A program made the translations under genes and the position numbers. Positions 27,097-35,098 of a DNA stretch of 64,000 nt are shown piece by piece. The notes under the pieces were generated by a model. The model had not been told where the DNA came from. It saw only the letters and a list, made by a program, of their open reading frames with translations, and did no database searches. The DNA comes from Ensifer aridi (lineage in GTDB: Bacteria; Pseudomonadota; Alphaproteobacteria; Rhizobiales; Rhizobiaceae). Where the stretch lies: NCBI RefSeq assembly GCF_002078505.1, contig NZ_LUAV01000032.1, positions 1 to 64,000 on the forward strand. Reading direction: 5' to 3'. Every line of letters begins with the position of its first letter. The first letter of the stretch is position 1.

Positions 27097-28002
27097 TCAC
27101 GCCTTCCTTGCCGGCTTGAGGAGATCGCCGAGACCGACACGGTGTAACATCTCGGCACGCAAGCGATCGAGAACGCTGAAGCCGATATTCGCGCCGTCTT
27201 CCGTCGGGTCGTAATGGATGCGGAACGGGCGTTCGCCAAAGGGCGCATTGACCACATCGACGATCATGTCGGCGACCGGAGCGGGATCAGCATCATCGGG
27301 GACGATGGCTGCAAAGGCATTCCGAACCGTTTCGCCGAAGCCTACATAGGGCCCGTCGGCTTCATATTCGGCGAGCCGGGCCTGATCGGCCGGGCTGCCC
27401 GAATGGGCGAAGTGGTTGGTGCCCTTGGTGAAGGCGCCGGGAACGACGATCGTCGTCTCTATGCCCCAGCGGGCAAGTTCGCGGGCATATTGTACGGCCA
27501 GCGAATCCATTGCCGCCTTGGCAGCGAAGTAGGGCGAGAGATATGGCGGCGTGCCGCCGGCCGAACTCGAACTCGACACCCAGACCAGCAGTCCCTCGTA
27601 ACGCCTGCGCATATGCGGCAGGACGGCGCGGTTCACCCGCTGCGTGCCGAGCACGTTGACGTCGTACTGCTGGGCGAACTGATCGGGCGTGAAGGCTTCC
27701 GCCGGTCCGAACATCATGTGGCCCGCATTATGGACGACGACGTCGATCCGCCCGGCCTCGGCAATGATCTTTTCGACAGCCGAATTGACGGAGGGTTCCG
27801 ACTGGACGTCCAGCTCAATCGGGCGGAGGTCGATGTCTTCCTGGCCAGACAATTCAGCCATCTCGGCGGCGTTTTTGGCATTGCGGCCTGCGACATCGCG
27901 CATCGAGGCGTAGACGACATGGCCGGCGCGGGCGAGCGCTTCGGAGATCAGCCGGCCGAAGCCGCTGGACGAGCCGGTGACGAGGGCGATTTTCTTGCTC
28001 AT
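27097..28002 (-). CDS. Short-chain dehydrogenase/reductase
   Basis: A 301-residue classical SDR: cofactor loop TGSSSGFG near residue 10, NAG motif VVHNAGHM, serine region LLVWVSSSSSAGG and Tyr-x3-Lys in PYFAAKAAMDS-like sequence, where the family tyrosine is seen as YFAAK. The ATG at 28002 is preferred because GAAAGG lies 9 bp before it; another ATG is 9 bp upstream. It follows the second SDR gene on the minus strand, with a 66-bp gap, so the two are probably one transcript controlled by the divergent LysR gene. Confidence 0.88.
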   Translation of the reverse strand: MSKKIALVTGSSSGFGRLISEALARAGHVVYASMRDVAGRNAKNAAEMAELSGQEDIDLRPIELDVQSEPSVNSAVEKIIAEAGRIDVVVHNAGHMMFGPAEAFTPDQFAQQYDVNVLGTQRVNRAVLPHMRRRYEGLLVWVSSSSSAGGTPPYLSPYFAAKAAMDSLAVQYARELARWGIETTIVVPGAFTKGTNHFAHSGSPADQARLAEYEADGPYVGFGETVRNAFAAIVPDDADPAPVADMIVDVVNAPFGERPFRIHYDPTEDGANIGFSVLDRLRAEMLHRVGLGDLLKPARKA

Positions 28003-28068
28003 GAGACGCATCCTTTCATTGCGTTTTTCAGGTTGCGGTTGTCGTGGTCTGTGGAGTGGAAGGAGGGA

Positions 28069-28809
28069 TCAGATGATCCCGCCATTGGCGCGCAGCACCT
28101 GACCGTTGATCCAGGCGCCGTCCGGTCCGGCAAGGAAGGCCACCGTGTTGGCGATGTCTTCGGGCTGGCCGAGGCGCTCCAGCGGAGCCAGCTTGCTGAG
28201 GTTGTCGATGACAGCCTGGGGCTTGCCGTCGAGGAAGAGGGCTGTCGCGGTGGGGCCCGGCGCCACGGCGTTGACCGTTATGTTGCGGCCGCGCAGTTCC
28301 CTGGAAAGCACATGCGTCATCGCCTCGATACCAGCCTTGGTGGCCGCGTAGACGCCATAGGTCGGCTGATAGAGACCGACGACGCTGGAGGAGAGATTGA
28401 TGATGCGACCGCCGGCGCGCAGCCGCTTGGCGGCCTCGCGCATCGTGTTGATGCTGCCCTTGAGGTTGATGGCGATCTGGTTGTCGACGAAGGCTTCGTC
28501 GCCATCGGCGATCGTTGCGACCTTCATGATGCCGGCATTGTTGACCAGTACATCGACCCCGCCGAGCGCAGCTTCCGTCCTATCGAACATGCGGGCGACG
28601 GCGGCTGCGTCGCTGACATCGGCCTGGGCTGCGAGCGCCCGGCCGCCGGCATGCTCGATGCTGTCGACCAATTCTTCCGCAGCCTTGGCGCTGCCGGCAT
28701 AGTTGACGACGACAGTGAAGCCGTCTCCCGCAAGGCGACCGGCGATCGCCGCGCCGATGCCGCGCGAGCCGCCGGTGACGATTGCGACCTTGTTTTCGTC
28801 ATTTGCCAT
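28069..28809 (-). CDS. Short-chain dehydrogenase/reductase (FabG-like)
   Basis: A 246-residue classical SDR with all hallmarks: TGGSRGIG cofactor loop (residues 12-19), NNAG motif, serine in IINLSSSV, YAATK catalytic pair (~residue 154) and the C-terminal WINGQVLRANGG. The arginine following the cofactor-loop region suggests NADP preference, but this is only a guess. AGGAGAACGAAA precedes the ATG. It is the first gene of the minus-strand pair and divergent from a LysR regulator with a 115-bp gap. Confidence 0.92.
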   Translation of the reverse strand: MANDENKVAIVTGGSRGIGAAIAGRLAGDGFTVVVNYAGSAKAAEELVDSIEHAGGRALAAQADVSDAAAVARMFDRTEAALGGVDVLVNNAGIMKVATIADGDEAFVDNQIAINLKGSINTMREAAKRLRAGGRIINLSSSVVGLYQPTYGVYAATKAGIEAMTHVLSRELRGRNITVNAVAPGPTATALFLDGKPQAVIDNLSKLAPLERLGQPEDIANTVAFLAGPDGAWINGQVLRANGGII

Positions 28810-28924
28810 TTTCGTTCTCCTTCAGATGATGCGCCGCAGCGCGTTTCGATGCGAACAAGATGGACCTTTGCATCCCCCAGATAATCATTCATTGTCCGCC
28901 ATCATCATCCGGAGATCGCGAACA

Positions 28925-29821
28925 ATGGATCGGTTCGATGCCATGCGCATCTTCACTCGCGTAGCCGAGAGGCGCAGCTTCTCGCTGGCAGCGGAAGACT
29001 TGGGCGTGCCGCGCTCCACAGTGACGGATGCGGTTAAGCTCCTGGAACGGCGGCTTGGCGTGCGGCTACTGGAGCGCACGACGCGCGTGGTGCGTCCGAC
29101 GCTGGACGGCGAGGCCTATTACCAGCACTGCGTTCGCCTGATCGGCGATCTCGAGGACGCCGAAGCGGGCTTCAGCGGGGCAAAACCCTCGGGGTTGCTG
29201 CGCGTCGATCTGCATGGCACCCAGGCGCGCTATTTCCTGCTGCCCGGCCTCGCGGATTTTCTGGAGCAATTTCCCGACATCCGGCTCCACATCAGCGAGA
29301 CGCATCAGCCGATGGACATTGTGCGCGAGGGTTACGACTGCATCGTGCGGGTGGGAGCGCTATCGGATTCAAGCCTGATCCAGCGCAAACTTGCGGAACT
29401 CGAGCGCGGGACGTTCGCGAGCCCAAGCTACTTGGCGATATTCGGAACGCCGGAAACGCCGGAGGATCTGGAGAACGGCCACCGGATGGTCGGCCTGCTC
29501 GCGCCGGATATGCCCTCTGTCGCTCCCTTGGCATTCCTGATCGATGGCCGTGTCCGCGAGATGCTCCTGCCGACCGTCATCACCGTTACCGGCGCCGAGA
29601 CCAACGTAGCCTCGGCCTGCGCCGGTCTCGGCATCATCCAAGTGCCGCGCTACCGGATTGCATCTGAAGTCGCAAACGGCTCATTGGTCGAGGTACTCGC
29701 CGATGCTCCGCCACCGAAGATCCCCGTCCATGTTCTCTATTCACACACGCGCCAGCTCTCGCCGCGGCTGCGTGTGTTTCTCGACTGGTTGACGCTGCAA
29801 TACAGACAGACTCGGGGCTGA
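28925..29821 (+). CDS. LysR-family regulator of the divergent SDR genes
   Basis: A 298-residue LysR protein. Helix-turn-helix at about 1-60 (MRIFTRVAERRSFSLAAEDLG then PRSTVTDAVKLLERRLG), followed by a full effector domain with LLRVDLHGTQARYFLLPGLADFL. This subgroup often controls an adjacent SDR or oxidoreductase. I chose the ATG at 28925 because homology starts there; the frame is open for 74 codons upstream across the divergent promoter. Its intact state contrasts with three LysR fossils in the window. Confidence 0.92.
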   Translation: MDRFDAMRIFTRVAERRSFSLAAEDLGVPRSTVTDAVKLLERRLGVRLLERTTRVVRPTLDGEAYYQHCVRLIGDLEDAEAGFSGAKPSGLLRVDLHGTQARYFLLPGLADFLEQFPDIRLHISETHQPMDIVREGYDCIVRVGALSDSSLIQRKLAELERGTFASPSYLAIFGTPETPEDLENGHRMVGLLAPDMPSVAPLAFLIDGRVREMLLPTVITVTGAETNVASACAGLGIIQVPRYRIASEVANGSLVEVLADAPPPKIPVHVLYSHTRQLSPRLRVFLDWLTLQYRQTRG

Positions 29822-29830
29822 CCAGGTGAT

Positions 29831-29868
29831 CGTCACGAACCTCCCAGAACAGCGTGACGGTACTTTTT
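29831..29868 (+). terminator. Intrinsic terminator after the LysR gene
   Basis: CGTCACG and CGTGACG pair around a 15-nt loop, with TTTTT four bases after the stem, 10 bp downstream of the LysR stop codon. Confidence 0.55.
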
Positions 29869-30041
29869 CGGAGATGACGCGAGGATGCTGACTATCTCTG
29901 GAAGCAACGCGGTAAGAAAGGGGCGTTCACCTCCATCATAGCAGCGCCGGGCGATTGAGAACGATAGGGCACGGTACCGGAAGACCTCTCGCAACGTCGT
30001 GCAGCAATTCGGGCTATAGCGCGCACATCGGCGGGTCCACG

Positions 30042-30980
30042 TTAGGCTAGGCGAGCATGGCGGTTCGCTTCAACCTGCTCATTGGGTTCCCTGGATTTCG
30101 ACCGCATTCGAAGGGCATCTCGTTTTGGCGGTTCCTGGAACAGGCGGCGGTATTCGCGGGTAAATTGGGAGACACTTTCATACCCGACGTCAAACGCGGA
30201 GCTGCTCGCAGAGTAGCCTTCTTCCAGCATCAGCCGCCGCGCCTCAATGAGGCGAAGGCGCTTTTGGTACTGTCCGGGCGTCACCGAGGTCATATGCTTA
30301 AAGTGTCGATGAAAGGCGGTCAGGCTCATCCCTGCTGCCGCGGCAAGGCGCTCAACCGGTATGCGCGATCGGTACTCGGCTCTAAGAATTGCGAGTGCCG
30401 CACCGAGACGGCTCGCGTAGCTGGTCGGATCTGCAATCGACTGCAAGGCGGCACCATGCTGCCCCGACAGCAGCCAGTAATGCAGTTCCTGAACAATCCC
30501 CGGCCGGAGGAGCGGTATGGCTTCGGGTCTGTCGATCAGCCGCGTCAGCCGCGATGCGCAGTCGAGGGCCGCGACCTCTGAATCCTCGGTAAATAGCGTA
30601 CGCGCCCGAGGCTGAGCCTGAGGGCGCTCGTGGCTCAACTGAGCCGCAAGCTGGCGCAAGATCGACATTTCCAGCTCGATAGCGATCGCGAGGTAAGGTT
30701 CGCGCGAATTCGCTCGAAGAACGCACGACACCGTCGGCAGGTCTGCGCCCAAGATGAGCGATTGGCCGGCGGAGAAGACCTGCTCCTCCCTGCCGACAAG
30801 CATTCGCTTCGCGCCCTGCAGGACAAGACAAATCATCGGACGAGAGACTGCATGCAGATTTCGGCCGGGTGACGTGACGCACTTCATCATGAGACCGGGA
30901 ACTGGCGTCATAGCCACACCATCGCAATTGGCATTGCGGCTGGCGTAAGCCTGAACGGCTTGTTTCAACGGGTCCAACAC
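30042..30980 (-). CDS. AraC-family regulator divergent from the pao operon
   Basis: A 312-residue regulator with an N-terminal AraC_N-type cupin domain (SRPMICLVLQGAKRMLVGREEQVFSAGQSLI, about 45-85) and two C-terminal helix-turn-helix units (LAAAAGMSLTAFHRHFKHMT and SAFDVGYESVSQFTREYRRLF). The GTG at 30980 follows GGGAGG and starts where homology should; the frame is open 59 codons further upstream. It sits 283 bp from the divergent paoA gene and is the likely local regulator of aldehyde oxidation. Confidence 0.85.
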   Translation of the reverse strand: MLDPLKQAVQAYASRNANCDGVAMTPVPGLMMKCVTSPGRNLHAVSRPMICLVLQGAKRMLVGREEQVFSAGQSLILGADLPTVSCVLRANSREPYLAIAIELEMSILRQLAAQLSHERPQAQPRARTLFTEDSEVAALDCASRLTRLIDRPEAIPLLRPGIVQELHYWLLSGQHGAALQSIADPTSYASRLGAALAILRAEYRSRIPVERLAAAAGMSLTAFHRHFKHMTSVTPGQYQKRLRLIEARRLMLEEGYSASSSAFDVGYESVSQFTREYRRLFQEPPKRDALRMRSKSREPNEQVEANRHARLA

Positions 30981-31263
30981 GCTGCCTCCCGATCTAATGC
31001 AGATAAGACGAATATCCCCTACGCGGCAGGATAAGGCAAGTTTCGGGCAGTCCATAGCAAGCTCGTGCTCGGGCGATCCGGTATAACGGTGCTCATTGAA
31101 AGGACGCTTGCAGCCCGCATCTGAGCATCGCGTCGGTGTCGTCGGCAATGCCGACACATCGCGGCGCTTTGCGGCACGGGCACGCCGGGATCAGCATGCC
31201 GCTGACGAAAGCAGCTCGCGTCGCCTGGCTTCAGCATCTCAACTGGTGGAGAGGAGAGTGCCC

Positions 31264-31929
31264 ATGACCGGGAGAGACATCTCAGTAGAAAACGAGGCGG
31301 ACGGCAGCACGAGCCAGCGCCCGCCGTTTGTCATTTCCCGTCGTGACACGCTGAAGGGTGGAGCTGTCATGGTTGCGACGTCGATGTCGCCTGGCGCCTC
31401 GACGGCCGCTGACGCGGCGGCCGTACAGCCGACGCTCTTACCGGTTGCGCCCTCTCACGCGGTCTCGGTTCGGACAACGATTAATGGGCAGCCCGTGGAA
31501 CTCGAGATCGATGCCCGGACCTCGCTTCTCGACCTGCTCCGCGAGCGCCTTGCGCTGACAGGAGCGAAGAAGGGTTGCGACCATGGGCAGTGCGGCGCGT
31601 GCACGGTGCATGTCGATGGACGCCGCATTGCCTCCTGCCTGACGCTGGCCGCCAAAGTGGAAGGCCGCGAAGTGCTCACGATCGAGGGCCTCTCCGACGG
31701 CGATACGCTGCACCCGATGCAGCAGGCGTTTATCGATCATGATGCGCTCCAATGCGGCTACTGCACTCCCGGGCAGATCATGGCGGCGGTTGCGTGCGTG
31801 GGCGAGGGCAATGCCACCTCGAAGGAGCGCATTCGCGAATATATGAGCGGCAACATCTGCCGCTGCGGCGCCTATGTCGGCATCGTCGCCGCGATCGAGG
31901 ATGCCGCTGCCAAGATGCGGAGGGGATGA
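31264..31929 (+). CDS. paoA: Periplasmic aldehyde oxidoreductase, [2Fe-2S] subunit (PaoA-like)
   Basis: A 221-residue iron-sulfur subunit. The N-terminus has a twin-arginine signal (ISRRDTLKGGAVM near residue 25), so the assembled complex is exported to the periplasm. A plant-type ferredoxin domain follows (KGCDHGQCGACTVHVDGRRIASC), then the alpha-helical second cluster domain (CGYCTPGQ ... NICRCGAY). It passes electrons from the molybdenum site to the FAD subunit. GAGGAGAG precedes the ATG. First gene of the pao operon; the next gene begins 1 bp after its stop. Confidence 0.92.
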   Translation: MTGRDISVENEADGSTSQRPPFVISRRDTLKGGAVMVATSMSPGASTAADAAAVQPTLLPVAPSHAVSVRTTINGQPVELEIDARTSLLDLLRERLALTGAKKGCDHGQCGACTVHVDGRRIASCLTLAAKVEGREVLTIEGLSDGDTLHPMQQAFIDHDALQCGYCTPGQIMAAVACVGEGNATSKERIREYMSGNICRCGAYVGIVAAIEDAAAKMRRG

Positions 31930-31930
31930 G

Positions 31931-32935
31931 ATGCAGCCTTTCAGCTACATTCGTCCGGCAACGCCTCAGGAGGCAGTCGGCGCATTCGCTCAAGCCGGTG
32001 AAGGCGCGCGCTTTATTGCCGGCGGAACGACGCTCTACGACCTGATGAAGCTCAACATCGAACGACCACGCCATCTGATCGATGTGTCCGCGATCGAAGG
32101 CTTCAACCGGATCGAGACGGATGGCGACAGGCTGCGCTTCGAGGCGAACGCGGCGATGAGCGCGGTCGCGACCGATCCCGTTGTTGCGCGCGACTATCCG
32201 GTGTTGGCGGAATCCCTATGGAAAGCGGCCTCGCAACAGCTGCGCAACATGGCCACGGTCGGCGGCAATCTCCTCCAACGTACGCGCTGCATGTACTTTC
32301 GCAACGGTGCAGGTGGCATCTACCCCTGCAATAAGCGCGAACCGGGCAGCGGCTGCGCCGCAATCGGCGGCCTCGACCGTGGCCAGGCCGTGCTCGGAAC
32401 CAGCGACACCTGCACAGCCGTCTCGCCCGGCGACTGGCCGGTCGCACTGGTCGCGATGGATGCCTCCATCGAGGTGCTCGGACCGAACGGAACGCGTTCG
32501 ATGCCGGTCGCGGATCTCTACCGTCTTCCGGATACGACGCCGCACGTTGAGTTCACCCTCGATCCTGGCGAGATGATCACCGCGATCGTCGTGCCGAAGA
32601 CCCTGGCCGGCCGCCGCTCGACCTATCACAAGATCCGGGACCGCGAATCCTATGCCTTCGCGCTTACCTCGGCTGCGGTGGCGCTGGAAATGAACGATGA
32701 TCGCGTGGAGCGGGCCCGGATCGCGTTAGGCGGCGTGGCAACGCGCCCCTGGCGGGCGCCCGAGGCCGAAGAGGTGCTGGCAGGCCAGCGGCTGACCCCG
32801 GAACTCGCGCTCGCCGCTGGCCGGGCGGCCTTCCGCGATGCGCGGCCGGGACGGCATAACGGCTTCAAGGTCGAGCTCGGCGCTCGCACCATCGCCGATG
32901 CGCTTCGCATTGCCGCCGACAGGAGCCGCACATGA
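31931..32935 (+). CDS. paoB: Aldehyde oxidoreductase FAD-binding subunit (PaoB-like)
   Basis: A 334-residue CO-dehydrogenase-type FAD subunit: ARFIAGGTTLYDLMK and TVGGNLLQRTRC are the FAD-binding motifs. The inserted cysteines in RCMYFRN...CNKREPGSGC match the extra [4Fe-4S] cluster loop of E. coli PaoB. It takes electrons from PaoA and passes them to an acceptor. No signal sequence is present, so it would be co-exported with PaoA. Its stop overlaps the next start by 4 bp (ATGA). Confidence 0.92.
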   Translation: MQPFSYIRPATPQEAVGAFAQAGEGARFIAGGTTLYDLMKLNIERPRHLIDVSAIEGFNRIETDGDRLRFEANAAMSAVATDPVVARDYPVLAESLWKAASQQLRNMATVGGNLLQRTRCMYFRNGAGGIYPCNKREPGSGCAAIGGLDRGQAVLGTSDTCTAVSPGDWPVALVAMDASIEVLGPNGTRSMPVADLYRLPDTTPHVEFTLDPGEMITAIVVPKTLAGRRSTYHKIRDRESYAFALTSAAVALEMNDDRVERARIALGGVATRPWRAPEAEEVLAGQRLTPELALAAGRAAFRDARPGRHNGFKVELGARTIADALRIAADRSRT

Positions 32936-35088
32936 GCGTCGGCCCGTTTTCCGATCGCGCTCGCGTCGATGCTCTCGCCAAGGTGCGGGGAGAGGCCCGC
33001 TCTGCCGCCGACCTGACTCTTCCCCGATTGCTCTATGCGATGACGGTGCCATCCGCAATCGCCAAAGGCACGATGACAGCGCTTCCCGTCGAAGCGGCGC
33101 TGCGCGTACCGGGCGTCGTACGAGTGCTTACACCCGACGATTTTCCTGCACCGCCACCGTTCACCGAAGATGGTCCGCCGCCTCCGCCCCCTACGCTGGA
33201 AACGACGATCGCTTACCGCGGTCAGCCACTCGCCCTGGTCATCGCTGAAACCCTGGAAGCTGCTATCGAAGGGGCCGAGACGATCCGTCCCACCTTCGCG
33301 TCTGAGCCGTTCGCATGCGTGATGGAGAGCGCCGGCGCACAGCGCCAACCGGCGGAAGACGTCGCGTTCGGCGACGTTCCGACGGCGCTCTCATTCGCCG
33401 CCTCCACGGTCGAGGCGATCTACGACTCCCCCACGCAGCATCACAACCCTCTCGAATTGATCGCCACTGTTGCGGTTTGGGAGGACGGCCAGCTGTTGAT
33501 CCATGAATCCACCCAGGCCAGCTCTCTCGTCAAAGGCGCGGTGGCAGGCGCGCTGCGGATCGATCCCGCCCGGGTGCACGTGAGAGGCGCGACCATCGGC
33601 GGCAGCTTCGGGCAGAAGGCCGTGCAACGTCAGACGGCGCTCGTCGCGCGTGCCGCGATCTTGAGCGGACGGCCGGTGAAGCTGGTACAGCCACGCGGTC
33701 AGATCTTCCATACCGCTACCTATAGGACTCGTACGCGGCACCGTATCCAGATCGGCGCGGACGCGGCCGGCAAGATCGTGGCCGTGCAGCATCATGTCGA
33801 GCAGGAGCAATCGCCCGGCGGTTATTTCGCCGTATCTGAATACCACCGGGACGTGATCCGGATGTACGGCGTTCAGAACTATCTCGGGACCGGTGCCGAT
33901 ATCCGGCTTGATCGCCAAGACCCTGGCTACATGCGCGGGACGCATCCCCAGCCTGCCTGCTTCGCCTTCGAGAGCGCCCTTGACGAGCTCGCCTACAAAT
34001 CGGGCCGCGATCCGGTCGAGCTCCGCCTGGCGAACGATACGCGCGTCGATCCGCAGAATGGCCAGCCCCTATCCTCACGATTCCTGAACGAATGCCTGAG
34101 GGAAGGAGCGCGGCGCTTCGGGTGGTCGCGCCGTTCGCCCGAGCCCGGCTCTATTACGGCGCCCGATGGGAGTCAGATCGGATGGGGCATGGCGTGCGGC
34201 ATCTACCAGTCGGCGACGACACCGGCCATTGCGACGTTGCGGATCGACGCGCGGGGCCGCACGCGCTTCGCCATCTCCGGTCACGAAATGGGTCAGGGCA
34301 TGCACACCGCCATCGCCGCCGTGCTGCTCGAAGGTCTCGATATCGATCCAGACGGGTTGGAGGTCGCGATCGGCGACACCCGGGTTGCACCGCAGCACAT
34401 GACCGCCGGCTCCTGGGGCACCAACAGCGTGGTCCCGGCGGCAATGCAGGCGGCCGAGCGCATGCGATCCGCGTTCGCGGAACTGCTGGGAGGCCGCCAG
34501 GTTTCCGGCAACCTCCACCGAAAGCTCGCCGCGATCCGCCGCCCGTTTCTGCAGATCGAGGTGTCCACGCTCGGGCCGGGGCAGGATCAGTCCGCACTCG
34601 AGGCCTTGCGCCAAGGCGGCTTCGCCGTCGCGGAATCCGTCTATCCAGGCTTCTCGACCTTCAGCTATAGCGCGCACTTCGTGGAGGTGCGTATCGAGCC
34701 GGGCACCAGGCGGATCCGCGTCCCGCGCGTGGTGAGCATTGCCGATTGCGGGCGCGTCGTGAGCCCGCGCACCGCCGAGAGCCAGGTGTATGGCGGCGTG
34801 ATCTGGGGCCTGAGCCACGCTTTACGCGAAGCGACCGAGATCGACCCGCGCTACGGCGGATATCTCAACGTAGACCTGGCAGATTACGTCGTGCCCGTGA
34901 ACGCCGACATCGGCGAGATCGAGATCGGCCTGGTCGACCAGCCCGATCCCCTGGCGAACGCGGTCGGCGTCAAAGGGCTCGGTCAGGTTTCGATGGTCGG
35001 CATTTCGGCTGCCGTCGCCAATGCCGTCTTTCATGCAACTGGGAAGCGGGTACGCGAGCTGCCGATCCGCGTCGAGCATCTGCTTTAG
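32932..35088 (+). CDS. Molybdenum-binding large subunit, copy 1, with catalytic Glu replaced by Gln
   Basis: A 718-residue xanthine-oxidase-family large subunit (PaoC-like): N-terminal substrate domain, then the molybdopterin motifs GGSFGQKAVQRQ, the FAISGHEMGQGMH segment and a C-terminal GVKGLGQVSMVG. In this family the last motif is GVKGLGE, whose glutamate acts as the base at molybdenum; here codon 685 (34984-34986) is CAG, glutamine. The rest of the fold is intact with no stop or frameshift. It is translationally coupled to paoB. It may be inactive, structural, or adapted to an unusual substrate. A second, Glu-containing copy follows. Confidence 0.9.
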   Translation: MSVGPFSDRARVDALAKVRGEARSAADLTLPRLLYAMTVPSAIAKGTMTALPVEAALRVPGVVRVLTPDDFPAPPPFTEDGPPPPPPTLETTIAYRGQPLALVIAETLEAAIEGAETIRPTFASEPFACVMESAGAQRQPAEDVAFGDVPTALSFAASTVEAIYDSPTQHHNPLELIATVAVWEDGQLLIHESTQASSLVKGAVAGALRIDPARVHVRGATIGGSFGQKAVQRQTALVARAAILSGRPVKLVQPRGQIFHTATYRTRTRHRIQIGADAAGKIVAVQHHVEQEQSPGGYFAVSEYHRDVIRMYGVQNYLGTGADIRLDRQDPGYMRGTHPQPACFAFESALDELAYKSGRDPVELRLANDTRVDPQNGQPLSSRFLNECLREGARRFGWSRRSPEPGSITAPDGSQIGWGMACGIYQSATTPAIATLRIDARGRTRFAISGHEMGQGMHTAIAAVLLEGLDIDPDGLEVAIGDTRVAPQHMTAGSWGTNSVVPAAMQAAERMRSAFAELLGGRQVSGNLHRKLAAIRRPFLQIEVSTLGPGQDQSALEALRQGGFAVAESVYPGFSTFSYSAHFVEVRIEPGTRRIRVPRVVSIADCGRVVSPRTAESQVYGGVIWGLSHALREATEIDPRYGGYLNVDLADYVVPVNADIGEIEIGLVDQPDPLANAVGVKGLGQVSMVGISAAVANAVFHATGKRVRELPIRVEHLL

Positions 35089-35098
35089 GGAGGAACTC

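Noticed and set aside
27214-28884. 556-codon plus-strand frame
   Set aside because: Antisense to the two SDR genes, which have clear catalytic motifs.
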